A DNA stretch of 44,744 bases, from the NCBI GenBank assembly GCA_001970955.1, contig MPUH01000581.1, forward strand, positions 1 to 44,744, given 5' to 3'. The position numbers and the translations under genes are program-made. The notes under the pieces were generated by a model. The model saw only the letters and a program-made list of their open reading frames with translations. It made no database searches and was not told the origin of the DNA. Position 1 is the first letter of the stretch, and every line of letters begins with the position of its first letter. The DNA comes from Stentor coeruleus. Its lineage: Eukaryota > Ciliophora > Heterotrichea > Heterotrichida > Stentoridae. Of the stretch, positions 1-8,407 are shown in pieces.

Positions 1-81
1 ATTTTGTATATAAACATTATTTTCCTTATAAAAAAATAAAATAATTATTTGTATAACTCTTTGAACCCTAGCTGCAGATAA

Positions 82-258
82 ACTCTTCGACAAATATGGT
101 GTTCTCAAATCCAACAAAAATTAGAGATATTTCTCCAATTAAAAAAAATCTATAATATCATCACAGCAGTCACAATAATACCAAGAACCGATTCCGAATT
201 CCTAAATTTCAAATTCCATAAAAAATACTTAGAACAAAGTCTGGTTCCCAAATCATGA
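82..258 (+). CDS. Possible 3' end of an unidentified gene (partial)
   Basis: The frame is open for 58 codons after a TAA at 79-81 and stops at TGA (256-258). The end of the predicted peptide has balanced, coding-like composition, including a stretch reading IIPRTDSEFLNFKFHKKYLE. There is no ATG, and I could not find a 15-nt intron that joins it to anything upstream. A different frame (about 71-118) also reads plausibly, as AADKLFDKYG, so a sequence error or a decayed gene is possible. I do not recognise the family. If real, it would be the only gene here ending in TGA, which counts against it. Confidence 0.22.
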   Translation, partial: TLRQIWCSQIQQKLEIFLQLKKIYNIITAVTIIPRTDSEFLNFKFHKKYLEQSLVPKS

Positions 259-449
259 AATTCATGAGTAATAACAAAAATAAAGTATTATAAGCAACTG
301 TTCAACAATTATTATTATTATTATAAGCTTTTCAACATCTAATCTATGATAATTCTTATATATATAAAAAAACAAAGAATGAAAAAAAAGTTAACAATAG
401 GTGATAAGGATATAGAAACAAGATTTATTGTTTGAAAAATTATTACTTG

Positions 450-545
450 TGAACTTAGCATGCAAATACTTATAAGAGCTAATAATTCTCCTATTTTTGA
501 ACTTAGCATGCAAATACTTATAAGAGCTAATAATTCTCCTATTTT
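450..545. repeat. 48-nt tandem duplication
   Basis: Two adjacent copies of a 48-nt unit (450-497 and 498-545) beginning TGAACTTAGCATGCAAATAC. They are identical apart from the last base of the unit. The length is a multiple of three, so a 94-codon minus-strand frame (339-623) runs through both and shows a repeated 16-residue block. That frame is very rich in Ile, Leu and Phe, as expected of random AT-rich DNA, and I do not call it a gene. No N lies at the junction, so this duplication looks genuine, unlike the three N-associated ones. Confidence 0.85.
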
Positions 546-1018
546 AAATAACATGAAAATAGTTAGGAAATATAAAATTGAATAATATTTGAATTTTGTA
601 AGTTTATAAACTTGAATTAACATAGAAATTATGCAGTTTATCCCTCAACAAAGTTTTTATTGATGAGAAGTTTGCGATATTATTTCTGCTTGGCAATAAG
701 AATTTTTTTAGCTTTCATCTAGGATACAAAGACTATTCCTTTTAAAGAGTTAGTTTAATCTGTTATATCTCTGCTGTATAAGTTAAATAAACAAGTTAAT
801 TTCCATCAGCTATCATAAATTTTAGTAAAGCTTCCAATTTTCCTGGTATTTTCTATATTAAAACCGTCTTAATCTAATCTTTATAAAAATCCCTGAGTTA
901 TCAAACATAATCCTAGCCATACGCAATACAATATCCACTAATAAACCAATTCTCAACCATCTCTAAAATCTTCCAAGTCTCAAAAAATGAGGCATTCTAA
1001 TAGAAACCATTTATAATA

Positions 1019-2035
1019 ATGGACCAGGAGAAACTTCTGCAGTTAAGAGAAGCAGTCATGTATTCACGTAACGCTCTCTATTTAAGACTAGCCGCTACAT
1101 CAGAAAAAGGCTTATTAAGTACAGAAATCCGTAAATCTGCTTGGCCAATAATTCTAGCAGCAGACAACAAACCATGGGAGATTCAAGACTATTCCAACAA
1201 AGACTCAGAACTCATAGAAAGAGATATAGAAAGGTCTATTTTCGGCACTGATGTCACAGACTCTTACACCGAAGATCAACGTCAATTAAAAAGAAAGGAA
1301 CTCAGCAAAATCATCAACACAATAGTCAAAAAAAATCCAGACCTTCATTATTTTCAAGGCTTCAATCAAATCTGCACTATTTTCCTAGTCACAGCAGGAA
1401 TAAATATCGCTTATCACATAAGCGAAAAATCTTCATTAACTCTATTAAAAGACACAATGCGTAAAGGTTTTGAAGAAGGTTTAATACAACAACTTAAGCT
1501 TATATATGATATATTAGAAATTGCTGATACATCAGTTGCCACAAAATTGAAAACAATGTATTCATATGATGGGGAAATTGAAATTCCTGCAATAGCTGTA
1601 CCTTGGGTTATATGTTGGTTTTCAAGTACTTTAAATACATGGAATGATATTTCTAGGATTTTTGATTTTTGTATAGCAACTCATGCTTTAGCTCCTATAT
1701 ATTTATCAGCTGTAGTTATATTGTGGAAGAAAAATGAACTTTTAGCTTGTGAAGAACATTATGAGGTTCATCAATTATTTAGAGATTTAGATGGGATTGA
1801 TGTAGAAAGGCTTTGTTGTGAAGCTTTTAGTCTTATGATTAAACTGAAACCTAGTGATTTAGCTATGGGACATAAAGAAAAGTTTAAAATTGAGTAATTT
1901 TTATACAGCTCACCTGTTTTTATGAATGATGGGCTGGAGGAAATTTTCTCCCGCAGGATGAAGGAAAGATGGCTTGGAAAAACTATTGCAGGACTAGTAC
2001 TTGTTTCAGCTATAGTATTAGGGTTTAAGAATTAA
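1019..2035 (+). CDS. TBC1D20-like Rab GTPase-activating protein, tail-anchored
   Basis: Two exons, 1019-1893 and 1909-2035, encode 333 residues. The TBC domain carries both catalytic fingers: the arginine finger IxxDxxR (IERDIER, about residue 62) and the glutamine finger YFQG (about 110). The block THALAPIYLSAVVILWKKNELL strongly recalls TBC1D20/Gyp8, the ER-linked GAP for Rab1 and Rab18. Without splicing the protein stops at residue 292; removing the 15-nt intron adds 41 residues with a hydrophobic helix (TIAGLVLVSAIVLGF) just before the C-terminus, matching the C-terminal membrane anchor of TBC1D20. It therefore probably acts on the ER face in early secretory traffic. Family assignment rests on remembered sequence; the TBC fold and catalytic residues are visible directly. 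The MORN gene starts 98 nt downstream on the same strand. Confidence 0.9.
1894..1908 (+). other. 15-nt intron in the TBC gene
   Basis: GTAATTTTTATACAG. It contains an in-frame TAA if retained. Removal restores the frame, and the new C-terminus is a membrane anchor expected for TBC1D20. The A at position 10 is shared by all five introns found here. Confidence 0.9.
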
Positions 2036-2133
2036 CCTAGGTTAATATATGCTTAAGTTATAAGAAATATATTTTATAAATCTAAATCTTCGTTATAAAA
2101 GTCATAATTTACAGATTTTAATAATATTAAAAT

Positions 2134-3222
2134 ATGGGAACAAATTGTTCTTGCATGTCAACTTGCACATCTGAAGATATCCAAGTCGTTACCGAGAATG
2201 AAGAAAGCGATAAAAAAGACTTTAAAAAGCTTGACTCTTATGATAATTTCACATCTTCAGGGCCATCTACTAGAATTAACGGTGAAACTTTAGATATGCG
2301 TGCTTCTTTAAGTTTATATAACGACCTTAAAGCTTCAGACTTACAAAAGCCCTCATCAAGTTTTTTTTCATTTTGCAATCCTCCTAAAGGTCAATTCTCA
2401 TATAATCCTTTACAAATTCCAGATTATTTAACACCAGCAGCGATAGCTGCTGAAAACAAAGCAGGAAAACTTATTTATCCACAAACATTTAAAAACTATG
2501 GGCAAACATTTGAAAAAGATTCAGTTATACTAGAAAATCAAGCTGTATATATAGGATCATGGAATTTAGAAAATGAGAAACATGGTCATGGAATACAGTT
2601 TTGGGTTGAAGGGTCTAAATATGAAGGTATGTGGGAACATAATAAAGCTAGTGGTTATGGAAGGCTTATTCATTCAGATGGAGATATATATGAAGGATTT
2701 TGGGTAAATGATCGAGCACATGGTTATGGAATATATACTCATTCTAATGGGGCAAAATATGAAGGAGAATGGATGGATGATCAACAACATGGTAAAGGTA
2801 TTGAATGTTGGCCTGATGGGGCGAAATATGAAGGGAATTATTCTTTTGGAAACAAATCAGGATTTGGGATATTTTATTGGGCTGATGGAAGTAAATACGC
2901 TGGGGAATTTGTGAATAATGATATTCAAGGTAATGGAACATATTCATGGATTGATGGAAGGAAATTTATTGGTGAATGGAAAGATAATAAAATGAATGGA
3001 AAAGGGATTTTCACTTGGGTTGATGGAAGGAAATATACTGGGGAGTATTATGAAGATAAAAAACATGGATATGGGGTGTTTGAATGGCCTGATGGGAAAA
3101 AGTATGAAGGTATGTGGGCGAATGGAAAACAACATGGAGTTGGATACTTTTATGAAGTAAATGGGAGGAAAAGACAAGGGGAATGGAAAGATGGTAAGAA
3201 AATCAGGAATATTGATTATTAA
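2134..3222 (+). CDS. MORN-repeat protein with predicted lipid-anchored N-terminus
   Basis: 362 residues. The N-terminus begins MGTNCSCMSTC: Gly2 with small residues nearby fits N-myristoylation, and Cys5, Cys7 and Cys11 could be palmitoylated. After a Ser-rich, poorly structured region of about 130 residues, roughly nine MORN repeats run from about 137 to 356. The units have the YxGxW...GxGxxxxxDG pattern, for example KYEGMWEHNKASGYGRLIHS, and the last ends with a basic tail. MORN arrays act as membrane-linked or structural scaffolds, and in ciliates and other alveolates they occur at the cortex and basal bodies. No enzymatic domain is attached, so it is not a MORN-PIP5K. A plasma-membrane or alveolar cortex location is my inference. 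Its precise orthologue cannot be told because MORN proteins are a large family. Confidence 0.9.
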   Translation: MGTNCSCMSTCTSEDIQVVTENEESDKKDFKKLDSYDNFTSSGPSTRINGETLDMRASLSLYNDLKASDLQKPSSSFFSFCNPPKGQFSYNPLQIPDYLTPAAIAAENKAGKLIYPQTFKNYGQTFEKDSVILENQAVYIGSWNLENEKHGHGIQFWVEGSKYEGMWEHNKASGYGRLIHSDGDIYEGFWVNDRAHGYGIYTHSNGAKYEGEWMDDQQHGKGIECWPDGAKYEGNYSFGNKSGFGIFYWADGSKYAGEFVNNDIQGNGTYSWIDGRKFIGEWKDNKMNGKGIFTWVDGRKYTGEYYEDKKHGYGVFEWPDGKKYEGMWANGKQHGVGYFYEVNGRKRQGEWKDGKKIRNIDY

Positions 3223-3589
3223 ATATATTTAATTATATGATATTTAATTTAGAAATAGAGTGGATAGGTTTAATTTATAGATTAGATTTTTTGGGTTAAT
3301 TTAGTAAGTTTATAAGGAATGGCTGATTTTATTATTTTATAGCATTTGGTTTGGATACATGGAAAATTAGTTTAAATTGNAAGTTTATAAGGAATGGTTG
3401 ATTTTATTATTTTATAGCATTTGGTTTGGATACATGGAAAATTAGTTTAAATTATCATTTTAGAAAACAAAGACATACAATATTAGTTTATAATAATAAT
3501 CAATAAACTTAATTGTTCTATAATTATTACATAAACTATACAATTCCTATCATATCCAATAAAATCCTATAAACCACTATTTATCCTTT
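3223..3589. other. Intergenic, contains an N-linked duplication
   Basis: Convergent spacer between the MORN gene (+) and the pseudokinase gene (-). No coding frame is credible. Most of it is a duplicated segment around the N at 3380, so the true spacer is probably about 75 nt shorter. I see no RNA gene or clear terminator. Confidence 0.6.
3306..3453. repeat. Direct duplication flanking a single N, likely assembly artefact
   Basis: A 73-nt segment (3306-3378) recurs at 3381-3453, separated by one base and an N at 3380. There is a single C/T difference between copies. The arrangement is the same as at the other two N positions and is best explained by two overlapping contig ends joined without merging. 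Confidence 0.85.
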
Positions 3590-5113
3590 TTAATAAAATT
3601 TTTTAAAATCATGTTTAGCCGGAGTTAAAGATGATCTAGATCTCATATGGTTGTTAATTAGTCTCTTCTTCTCATTCCTTTTATCAAAAAACTTATAAGG
3701 ATCATCTAAATTTAAGTTATTCGCATCTTCACAAGAAACTTCCATCAAATACTCTTTCAATTTTATACATTTTTTTGCTGGACAATGCATATCCTGACAA
3801 AACGAGCATGGACCTTTAATACCACAAGGACATTTAACAATATAAGGTTTAATTTTTTGAGTTAATACAAGATAAAAAGCTTCATGGCCACAACTTTTAC
3901 ATTTATAATAAAATACTGATTTTTCTGATATATACAACAGTATCACTTTTCGTAATATTGAAAAATTAAACCAAAGCCAATATTTTTTAAAAAATTTAAG
4001 GCTTAATGCTTTGCATTTACAAGGAGGTAAACATTGACAAGTGTTTATATTTTTGCAATAACAACTTTTTTTTTCATGTGCGCATGCATTGCCTTTACAA
4101 GTGCATTTTTTTTCTGGTTTTTTGCATACACAAATAGGATTTTTGATGCATATACAGTTTTCTTTGCAATTACAGAAAGAAATGTTTTGTGTGCGGCATT
4201 TGAGATTTTTGAAGCTCCCAGGACAACAGATTTGCTTTAATTTTTTCGCTAAAAGGGAGACGACGGTCATTTCTTCATTGAAGCAGATTTTGTGACAGTA
4301 GTGGCCGCATTCTAAAGCCATTTTAGGATTTTTTTCTGTGTATATATGATTTTCACACCATATACATCTTACATCTCTATTAAGAAATATTTTTAATGAA
4401 CTCACATCTCGGAAATTATTTTCAATTAAAATATATTTCAAGATAAGTTTTCTAAACATATTGACAATATTTTGATTATGATAAGAATTCAATTTTTCTT
4501 TAATCAGACATTTATAATCATTCTTATTTAGTATCAAACCCCTCATAATGTCGATACCCAAAATTTCCACAATAAGAAACCCTATACTCTGATAATCCTC
4601 TTCATATTTATATTTAGCACAAACAGGGTTTGAATTATTTTCTTCAATTTCCCAATCACAGGAATGCATATCAGTAGGAAAATACATCAAAATTTTATCC
4701 TTCCTGAAAAAAATATCATTTATACAAATTCTTAAATTGCTTATTTTATATTCATGCAACTTGCTAACAAGTTTTACAAGTTTAATTACTATATCTTTCA
4801 ATATATTTTCTAGACTTGATATCTGTAGTTTATCTGAAATGTAATCTTTTAAAGAAAAAACTGGGTATGTTATATTGTTTTCAACAATACTCCAAAAGTT
4901 TTTATATGTGGCAAAGTTTTTTTCGATACGAAATTCGGGGAAAGCTGAGAATTGGGATAGAATTATGATGTTTTTTCTGCTTTTTGAGTCGATAAATGTG
5001 TAGTTAAGCCCATCTTGATATTCATATCTGTAGACGATCAGCATGTTTTGGGAATTATAAGCTTTATGTGCTTTTACGAGAGGAGCTGCCATATTTATAG
5101 TAGTAGAAAGCAT
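3590..5113 (-). CDS. Pseudokinase fused to RING/IBR-like cysteine-rich modules
   Basis: 507 residues, starting at the first ATG of the frame. Residues about 60-285 have the outline of a protein kinase C-lobe: a leucine-rich helix ending LVSKLHEYKI, a degenerate catalytic loop (NLRICINDIFF, no HRD), no DFG, then EDYQSIGFLIVEILG in place of DVWSLG. It is therefore very likely catalytically dead. From about 283 a RING-like set follows: CxxC at the start, ECGHYCHKIC in the middle and CC at the end. Next comes a dense C-x-C stretch (about 345-395), then a ribbon and an IBR-like cluster CPCGIKGPCSFCQDMHC near 463-480. The order recalls an RBR ubiquitin ligase with an unusual middle, but I could not identify a transthiolating cysteine. 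The tail is basic. Substrates are unknown. It resembles in plan the kinase-zinc-finger protein at 31922-34810. Domain naming is by motif only. Confidence 0.8.
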   Translation of the reverse strand: MLSTTINMAAPLVKAHKAYNSQNMLIVYRYEYQDGLNYTFIDSKSRKNIIILSQFSAFPEFRIEKNFATYKNFWSIVENNITYPVFSLKDYISDKLQISSLENILKDIVIKLVKLVSKLHEYKISNLRICINDIFFRKDKILMYFPTDMHSCDWEIEENNSNPVCAKYKYEEDYQSIGFLIVEILGIDIMRGLILNKNDYKCLIKEKLNSYHNQNIVNMFRKLILKYILIENNFRDVSSLKIFLNRDVRCIWCENHIYTEKNPKMALECGHYCHKICFNEEMTVVSLLAKKLKQICCPGSFKNLKCRTQNISFCNCKENCICIKNPICVCKKPEKKCTCKGNACAHEKKSCYCKNINTCQCLPPCKCKALSLKFFKKYWLWFNFSILRKVILLYISEKSVFYYKCKSCGHEAFYLVLTQKIKPYIVKCPCGIKGPCSFCQDMHCPAKKCIKLKEYLMEVSCEDANNLNLDDPYKFFDKRNEKKRLINNHMRSRSSLTPAKHDFKKFY

Positions 5114-5424
5114 AAAACTTAGAGTTTTAGAAAGATGAAAGGTTTTTTCTACAAAAAATGATAACTTCTATGCTTATTAAAATCTTTAAAAATATTAATC
5201 ATACTTATTATATTCATAATTTACTACATAAATAAAGCCTAATCTAAAACACACAATTCCATAATATAATCCTCATCCCATACTCTTTTAAATTCCTTTA
5301 AAACTAATCCTCATCAACCCTTAAATAAAAAAACTAATTCCTCATAGTAAAATATCATTAAAATTATCATATCTCATCAAAATATGAGCATCTAAAACCT
5401 AAATGTCTTTTATTACATAAACCT
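5114..5424. other. Intergenic spacer, C-rich on + strand
   Basis: Lies between two minus-strand genes, upstream of the pseudokinase start and downstream of the PP2C stop. Nothing coding is visible. From about 5160 the + strand is markedly poor in G and rich in C and A, forming one of the sharp composition resets discussed in the findings. The promoter of the pseudokinase gene should lie here, but I cannot point to an element. Confidence 0.5.
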
Positions 5425-6831
5425 CTAAACAGGCATATCCGGAAACTCAGTAATATGACTTCCTCTTCTTGGATCACTCATCCTAGTCTGCTTTATAGTT
5501 GGTGACTTCAAATACTTAACCTTTTCTTCAGGTATCATACAACTTATCTTCCTTTCTACACCTTCAACTCTATTAGGATTCGTCACAGCCTTAACATAAT
5601 TTTTTCTTTTCCTATATGGAAATTCCAAAACCACACACGATATATCATCAATCATTACATCATCTAATTCAACAATACTCAACCATCTAACTCTAGCTTC
5701 TTCACATATCAATTGAGCAATACAACTATTTGATGTACTAACTTCTGAATCTTTATGCCTTATAATCTCTTTACAAGATATAGGTCTATAATATTCAATA
5801 AAGTTAATAACATCTTCATTATCCATACAATGCCATATCCCATCAGAAGCTACAACAATAAACAAATCATCTTTTAAATTGATATGATGTTTTGTTATTA
5901 TTGGTGTTGATATGACCCCTAGATTTTTAGCTTCAGTATCTCCTATAGATCTTGTCATAGTCAATCCTGGAACATTAGCGTCTGTTTCCCAGATACGATA
6001 AGGTCCGATTTTATTCCCATCTTCGTCAAGTAATCTTTTAACTCTTCCTCCAGAGTCTATGATTCTTTTGAATTCTTCAGGGTCTTCAGGCTTCTGATCT
6101 TTGGTTAATTGGAGAAAATGAAGAGAACTATCAATTTGTGTGGTTCTAGATGCTTTAAGCTCACTTATAATCTCATTGTCTATACGAGGAACAAAAGGGA
6201 CAATTGGGGGTAAAGAACTGGTTGTAGCAAGTATCCCTCTAGAATCTCCAACACTAGCTGTGTATACCCAGCCATCAAAAATTAGCATGAAAATAGCAGT
6301 GCTTATTAAAAATTACGCTCCTGAATAAGATGCATTAATTTTAGAGTCAATTTTTGTCAGGTCTCTATCACAATTTTCTGTTAATTCTTTTAGGAACTGC
6401 TCAGCCTCTGGCTATGTAATAGTTACGAAAGGAGATTTCCAATTGGATAAGTAACATTTTTCTACATACAAACTGCAAAAATCCACTACCGCATTTCCTT
6501 CGCTACCATGGCCATCGAATAAAGCTATGAACATTGAGTTAGGATTACTGAGGATTAAGCAGCTATCTTGACATTTTTTAAAATATTCACCTCTTGGATC
6601 GATTCCTGGGAGGATACACTGAGATGATATTATTTCTAAATTTTCTATAAGTGAATTTTCTGAACGCAAGTGGATTGGGTCTGTAAGTATGAAGTTGAAT
6701 GGCGTACAAGGTGAATTTATTGTATCCTCTTTACATTTGATTTTAACTGTGCAGACCCGAGGATATGTATATATACTCTTTGAAAGCCTAGCTTGTGGTG
6801 AGGGTCTAATAAGGCTAGAACAAGAACCCAT
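5425..6831 (-). CDS. PP2C-family Ser/Thr protein phosphatase, three exons
   Basis: Exons on the minus strand are 6831-6427, 6411-6317 and 6301-5425, giving 458 residues. Metal-dependent PP2C motifs appear in order: FIALFDGHGSEGN (about 101-113), SGATA (165-169, spanning the second intron), VGDSRG (184-189), TRSIGDTEAKNLG (283-295), VVASDGIWHCMDNEDV (316-331) and DDISCVVLEF near 390-400. The Asp residues that hold the two metal ions are kept, so it should be active. The protein starts MGSCSS, a good myristoylation signal, suggesting membrane attachment. There is an insertion of about 40 residues after VGDSRG, before LTKDQKPEDPEE. Without splicing the gene appears as two unrelated frames; both introns are 15 nt and both repair the domain exactly. 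Substrate unknown; the phosphatase family itself is certain from the motifs. Confidence 0.95.
6302..6316 (-). other. 15-nt intron 2 of the PP2C gene
   Basis: On the minus strand: GTAATTTTTAATAAG. Splicing joins GGA GC to C ACT, producing the conserved SGATA motif of PP2C. The A at position 10 is present. Confidence 0.93.
6412..6426 (-). other. 15-nt intron 1 of the PP2C gene
   Basis: On the minus strand: GTAACTATTACATAG. It carries an in-frame TAG if retained. Removal joins exon 1 (ending WKSPF) to exon 2 (PEAEQFLKEL). The A at position 10 is present. Confidence 0.93.
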
Positions 6832-7103
6832 TTATAAACTTTAAATGGCCATCATATTTCATAAATATTAATAACCTTTCAGCTTTTTTCACACATTCTC
6901 AACAATATTTAAACCACTTCCAACTCTTAAATCCAACCACAAATCCTAATAACCCATTATCTCCCTAAACAAAATTCAAAGTTTAATCCTACCTTCTAAC
7001 CCTATATTTCCTTTTAAAAATATCCATATATGTCTCTTAACCCAATCTCAATACTTAAAACTCTCTTAAAAATCTTATCAATAATTCATCAAGAAAATCT
7101 ATA

Positions 7104-7958
7104 TTAATTAGATCTTTTTGTAGTAAGTGGGTTGATTCCCAGCATGTCATTCGCATCACTAATAATGAACTTTTCTGGTTTAAACTTCCCGATCCATTCC
7201 ATATAACTTTCGCTTTTCTCTTCTTTTTTCATCCATTGTGGTTGTAAGCATTGGCTCTCAAATACACATTGTTGAGTATAAGTATAATTCCTATATTCAC
7301 TTATATCTTTATCCCCTTGATATAATCTGATCATATAAGGGGATTTAATCCATACAAGTAATTGAAGTAAAGTCTGTCTGTTTTTTGCATGAAGCTCTTC
7401 CATTAAGGCTTGATTTGTATACCCCATTGGATCACTTAAAGCATTATCAGTAAAACAAGCAATACCGAGATTCTCGTCGTAATAGACGTGATAATCGATT
7501 ATCGATTTGTTCTGAGTACGATCAATAGAAAGACCTCTATAGACAAGAGAGTCGATAATATTGATAGTTGGTTTTTCTTCAGTATAGTCAGGGTCTTTGA
7601 TGAGTTTTAAGTATTTATCTTCTTGTTTGAGGGTTCCAAGAGTGATATTTATACTGTCATATAAGCGGACTTCAAGCTGATCTTTAAGAGGGGAGATATC
7701 CATTTCACCTAAGCACTTGATAAAGGCTTCGTATTGAAACCAAAGACTTGTCAGCAAGGTTTTAAATGAGATTTTGTTTACAACGAACATTCTATCTGCT
7801 ATGAATCTTAGGTTCGGTTCTCTTTTTTCGATTCCTGTGAAAGACCAAGGAAAGGGTATTGTGTCTTTTGACTTGAGCTGACGCATTACCTTCTCTATTT
7901 TGGACTCTTCAAACGCGTAGCCTAGAGATTTTATGCTGAAAAACCTTCGAAGAACCAT
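7104..7958 (-). CDS. Unidentified protein, possibly mitochondrial (Tim44/mL45-like?)
   Basis: 284 residues. The N-terminus MVLRRFFSIKSLGYAF is basic, hydroxylated and free of early acidic residues, as in mitochondrial targeting peptides. The body has alternating helix and strand character without recognised motifs: a helical stretch around 60-110 (TLLTSLWFQYEAFIKCLGEM), strands around 128-170 (INIIDSLVYRGLSIDRT, SIIDYHVYYDENLGIACFT), then an aromatic C-terminal part (QQCVFESQCLQPQWM). The helix-then-sheet order is like the NTF2-type fold of Tim44 or mitochondrial ribosomal protein mL45, but this is only a structural impression. No membrane segment is clear. It is flanked by PP2C and CEP76 genes on the same strand, which says nothing about function. 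Confidence 0.75.
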   Translation of the reverse strand: MVLRRFFSIKSLGYAFEESKIEKVMRQLKSKDTIPFPWSFTGIEKREPNLRFIADRMFVVNKISFKTLLTSLWFQYEAFIKCLGEMDISPLKDQLEVRLYDSINITLGTLKQEDKYLKLIKDPDYTEEKPTINIIDSLVYRGLSIDRTQNKSIIDYHVYYDENLGIACFTDNALSDPMGYTNQALMEELHAKNRQTLLQLLVWIKSPYMIRLYQGDKDISEYRNYTYTQQCVFESQCLQPQWMKKEEKSESYMEWIGKFKPEKFIISDANDMLGINPLTTKRSN

Positions 7959-8407
7959 TGATAAAATTATATGTGGTAGTTTGGGAAAATATGATTATAA
8001 TTTTTGTGAAATTGTAAGGCATAAATTATGTATAAGTTTAGTATCTGAGTAGTCATCTTTGTAATATAAGTTAACCAATTCTTAAATTATCATTACAAGT
8101 GCAAAAATAGATTTTATTCATAGAAATCTGATAGGATTTCTCAAATATTTCACCCAAGCTCATAACCCCATAAGCTACAGAAAACCATCCCGCAGCCTAT
8201 AACTGCCCATCAATAAATCCTACAAAATCAGTAAAAACCTAAACTCTCAAATTCTCCAAAAAAAATCAAAATCCAATACATTCATAATAATCCTAAACTT
8301 CTTCATCACAAAAAAACCATAACCCATCCTAAAAAAAAATCCCTAACATTCATCATCCCTATTCTATCTTTCAGCCCATCCACAACTTTATTTCAAGATT
8401 AAATTAT
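7959..8407. other. Intergenic spacer with strong strand asymmetry
   Basis: No coding frame of note. 7959-8070 is G/T-rich on the + strand and 8090-8400 is C/A-rich with very few G. The spacer separates the stop of CEP76 from the start of the possible mitochondrial protein, both on the minus strand. No RNA gene was recognised. Confidence 0.5.

Larger units (their letters stand above)
1..1018. other. Left-end region without a firm gene
   Basis: AT-rich sequence left of the first solid gene. It holds a possible gene tail (82-258) and a 48-nt tandem duplication (450-545), both listed separately. The stretch from about 860 to 1018 is poor in G and rich in C, as is common in front of + strand genes in this window, and probably contains the promoter and 5' UTR of the TBC gene. 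A 9-codon upstream ATG frame begins at 987 and is out of frame with the gene; it may be chance. There is no telomere repeat at base 1, so the left edge is a cut or contig end and not a chromosome end. Confidence 0.6.

Noticed and set aside
1..30. Telomere at the left end
   Set aside because: The first bases (ATTTTGTATATAAACATTAT) show no CCCTAACA-type repeat.
339..623. 94-codon minus-strand frame with a repeated 16-residue block
   Set aside because: Composition is almost all Ile, Leu, Phe and Ser, as expected from AT-rich spacer; the repeat is simply the 48-nt DNA duplication. No domain or neighbour supports it.
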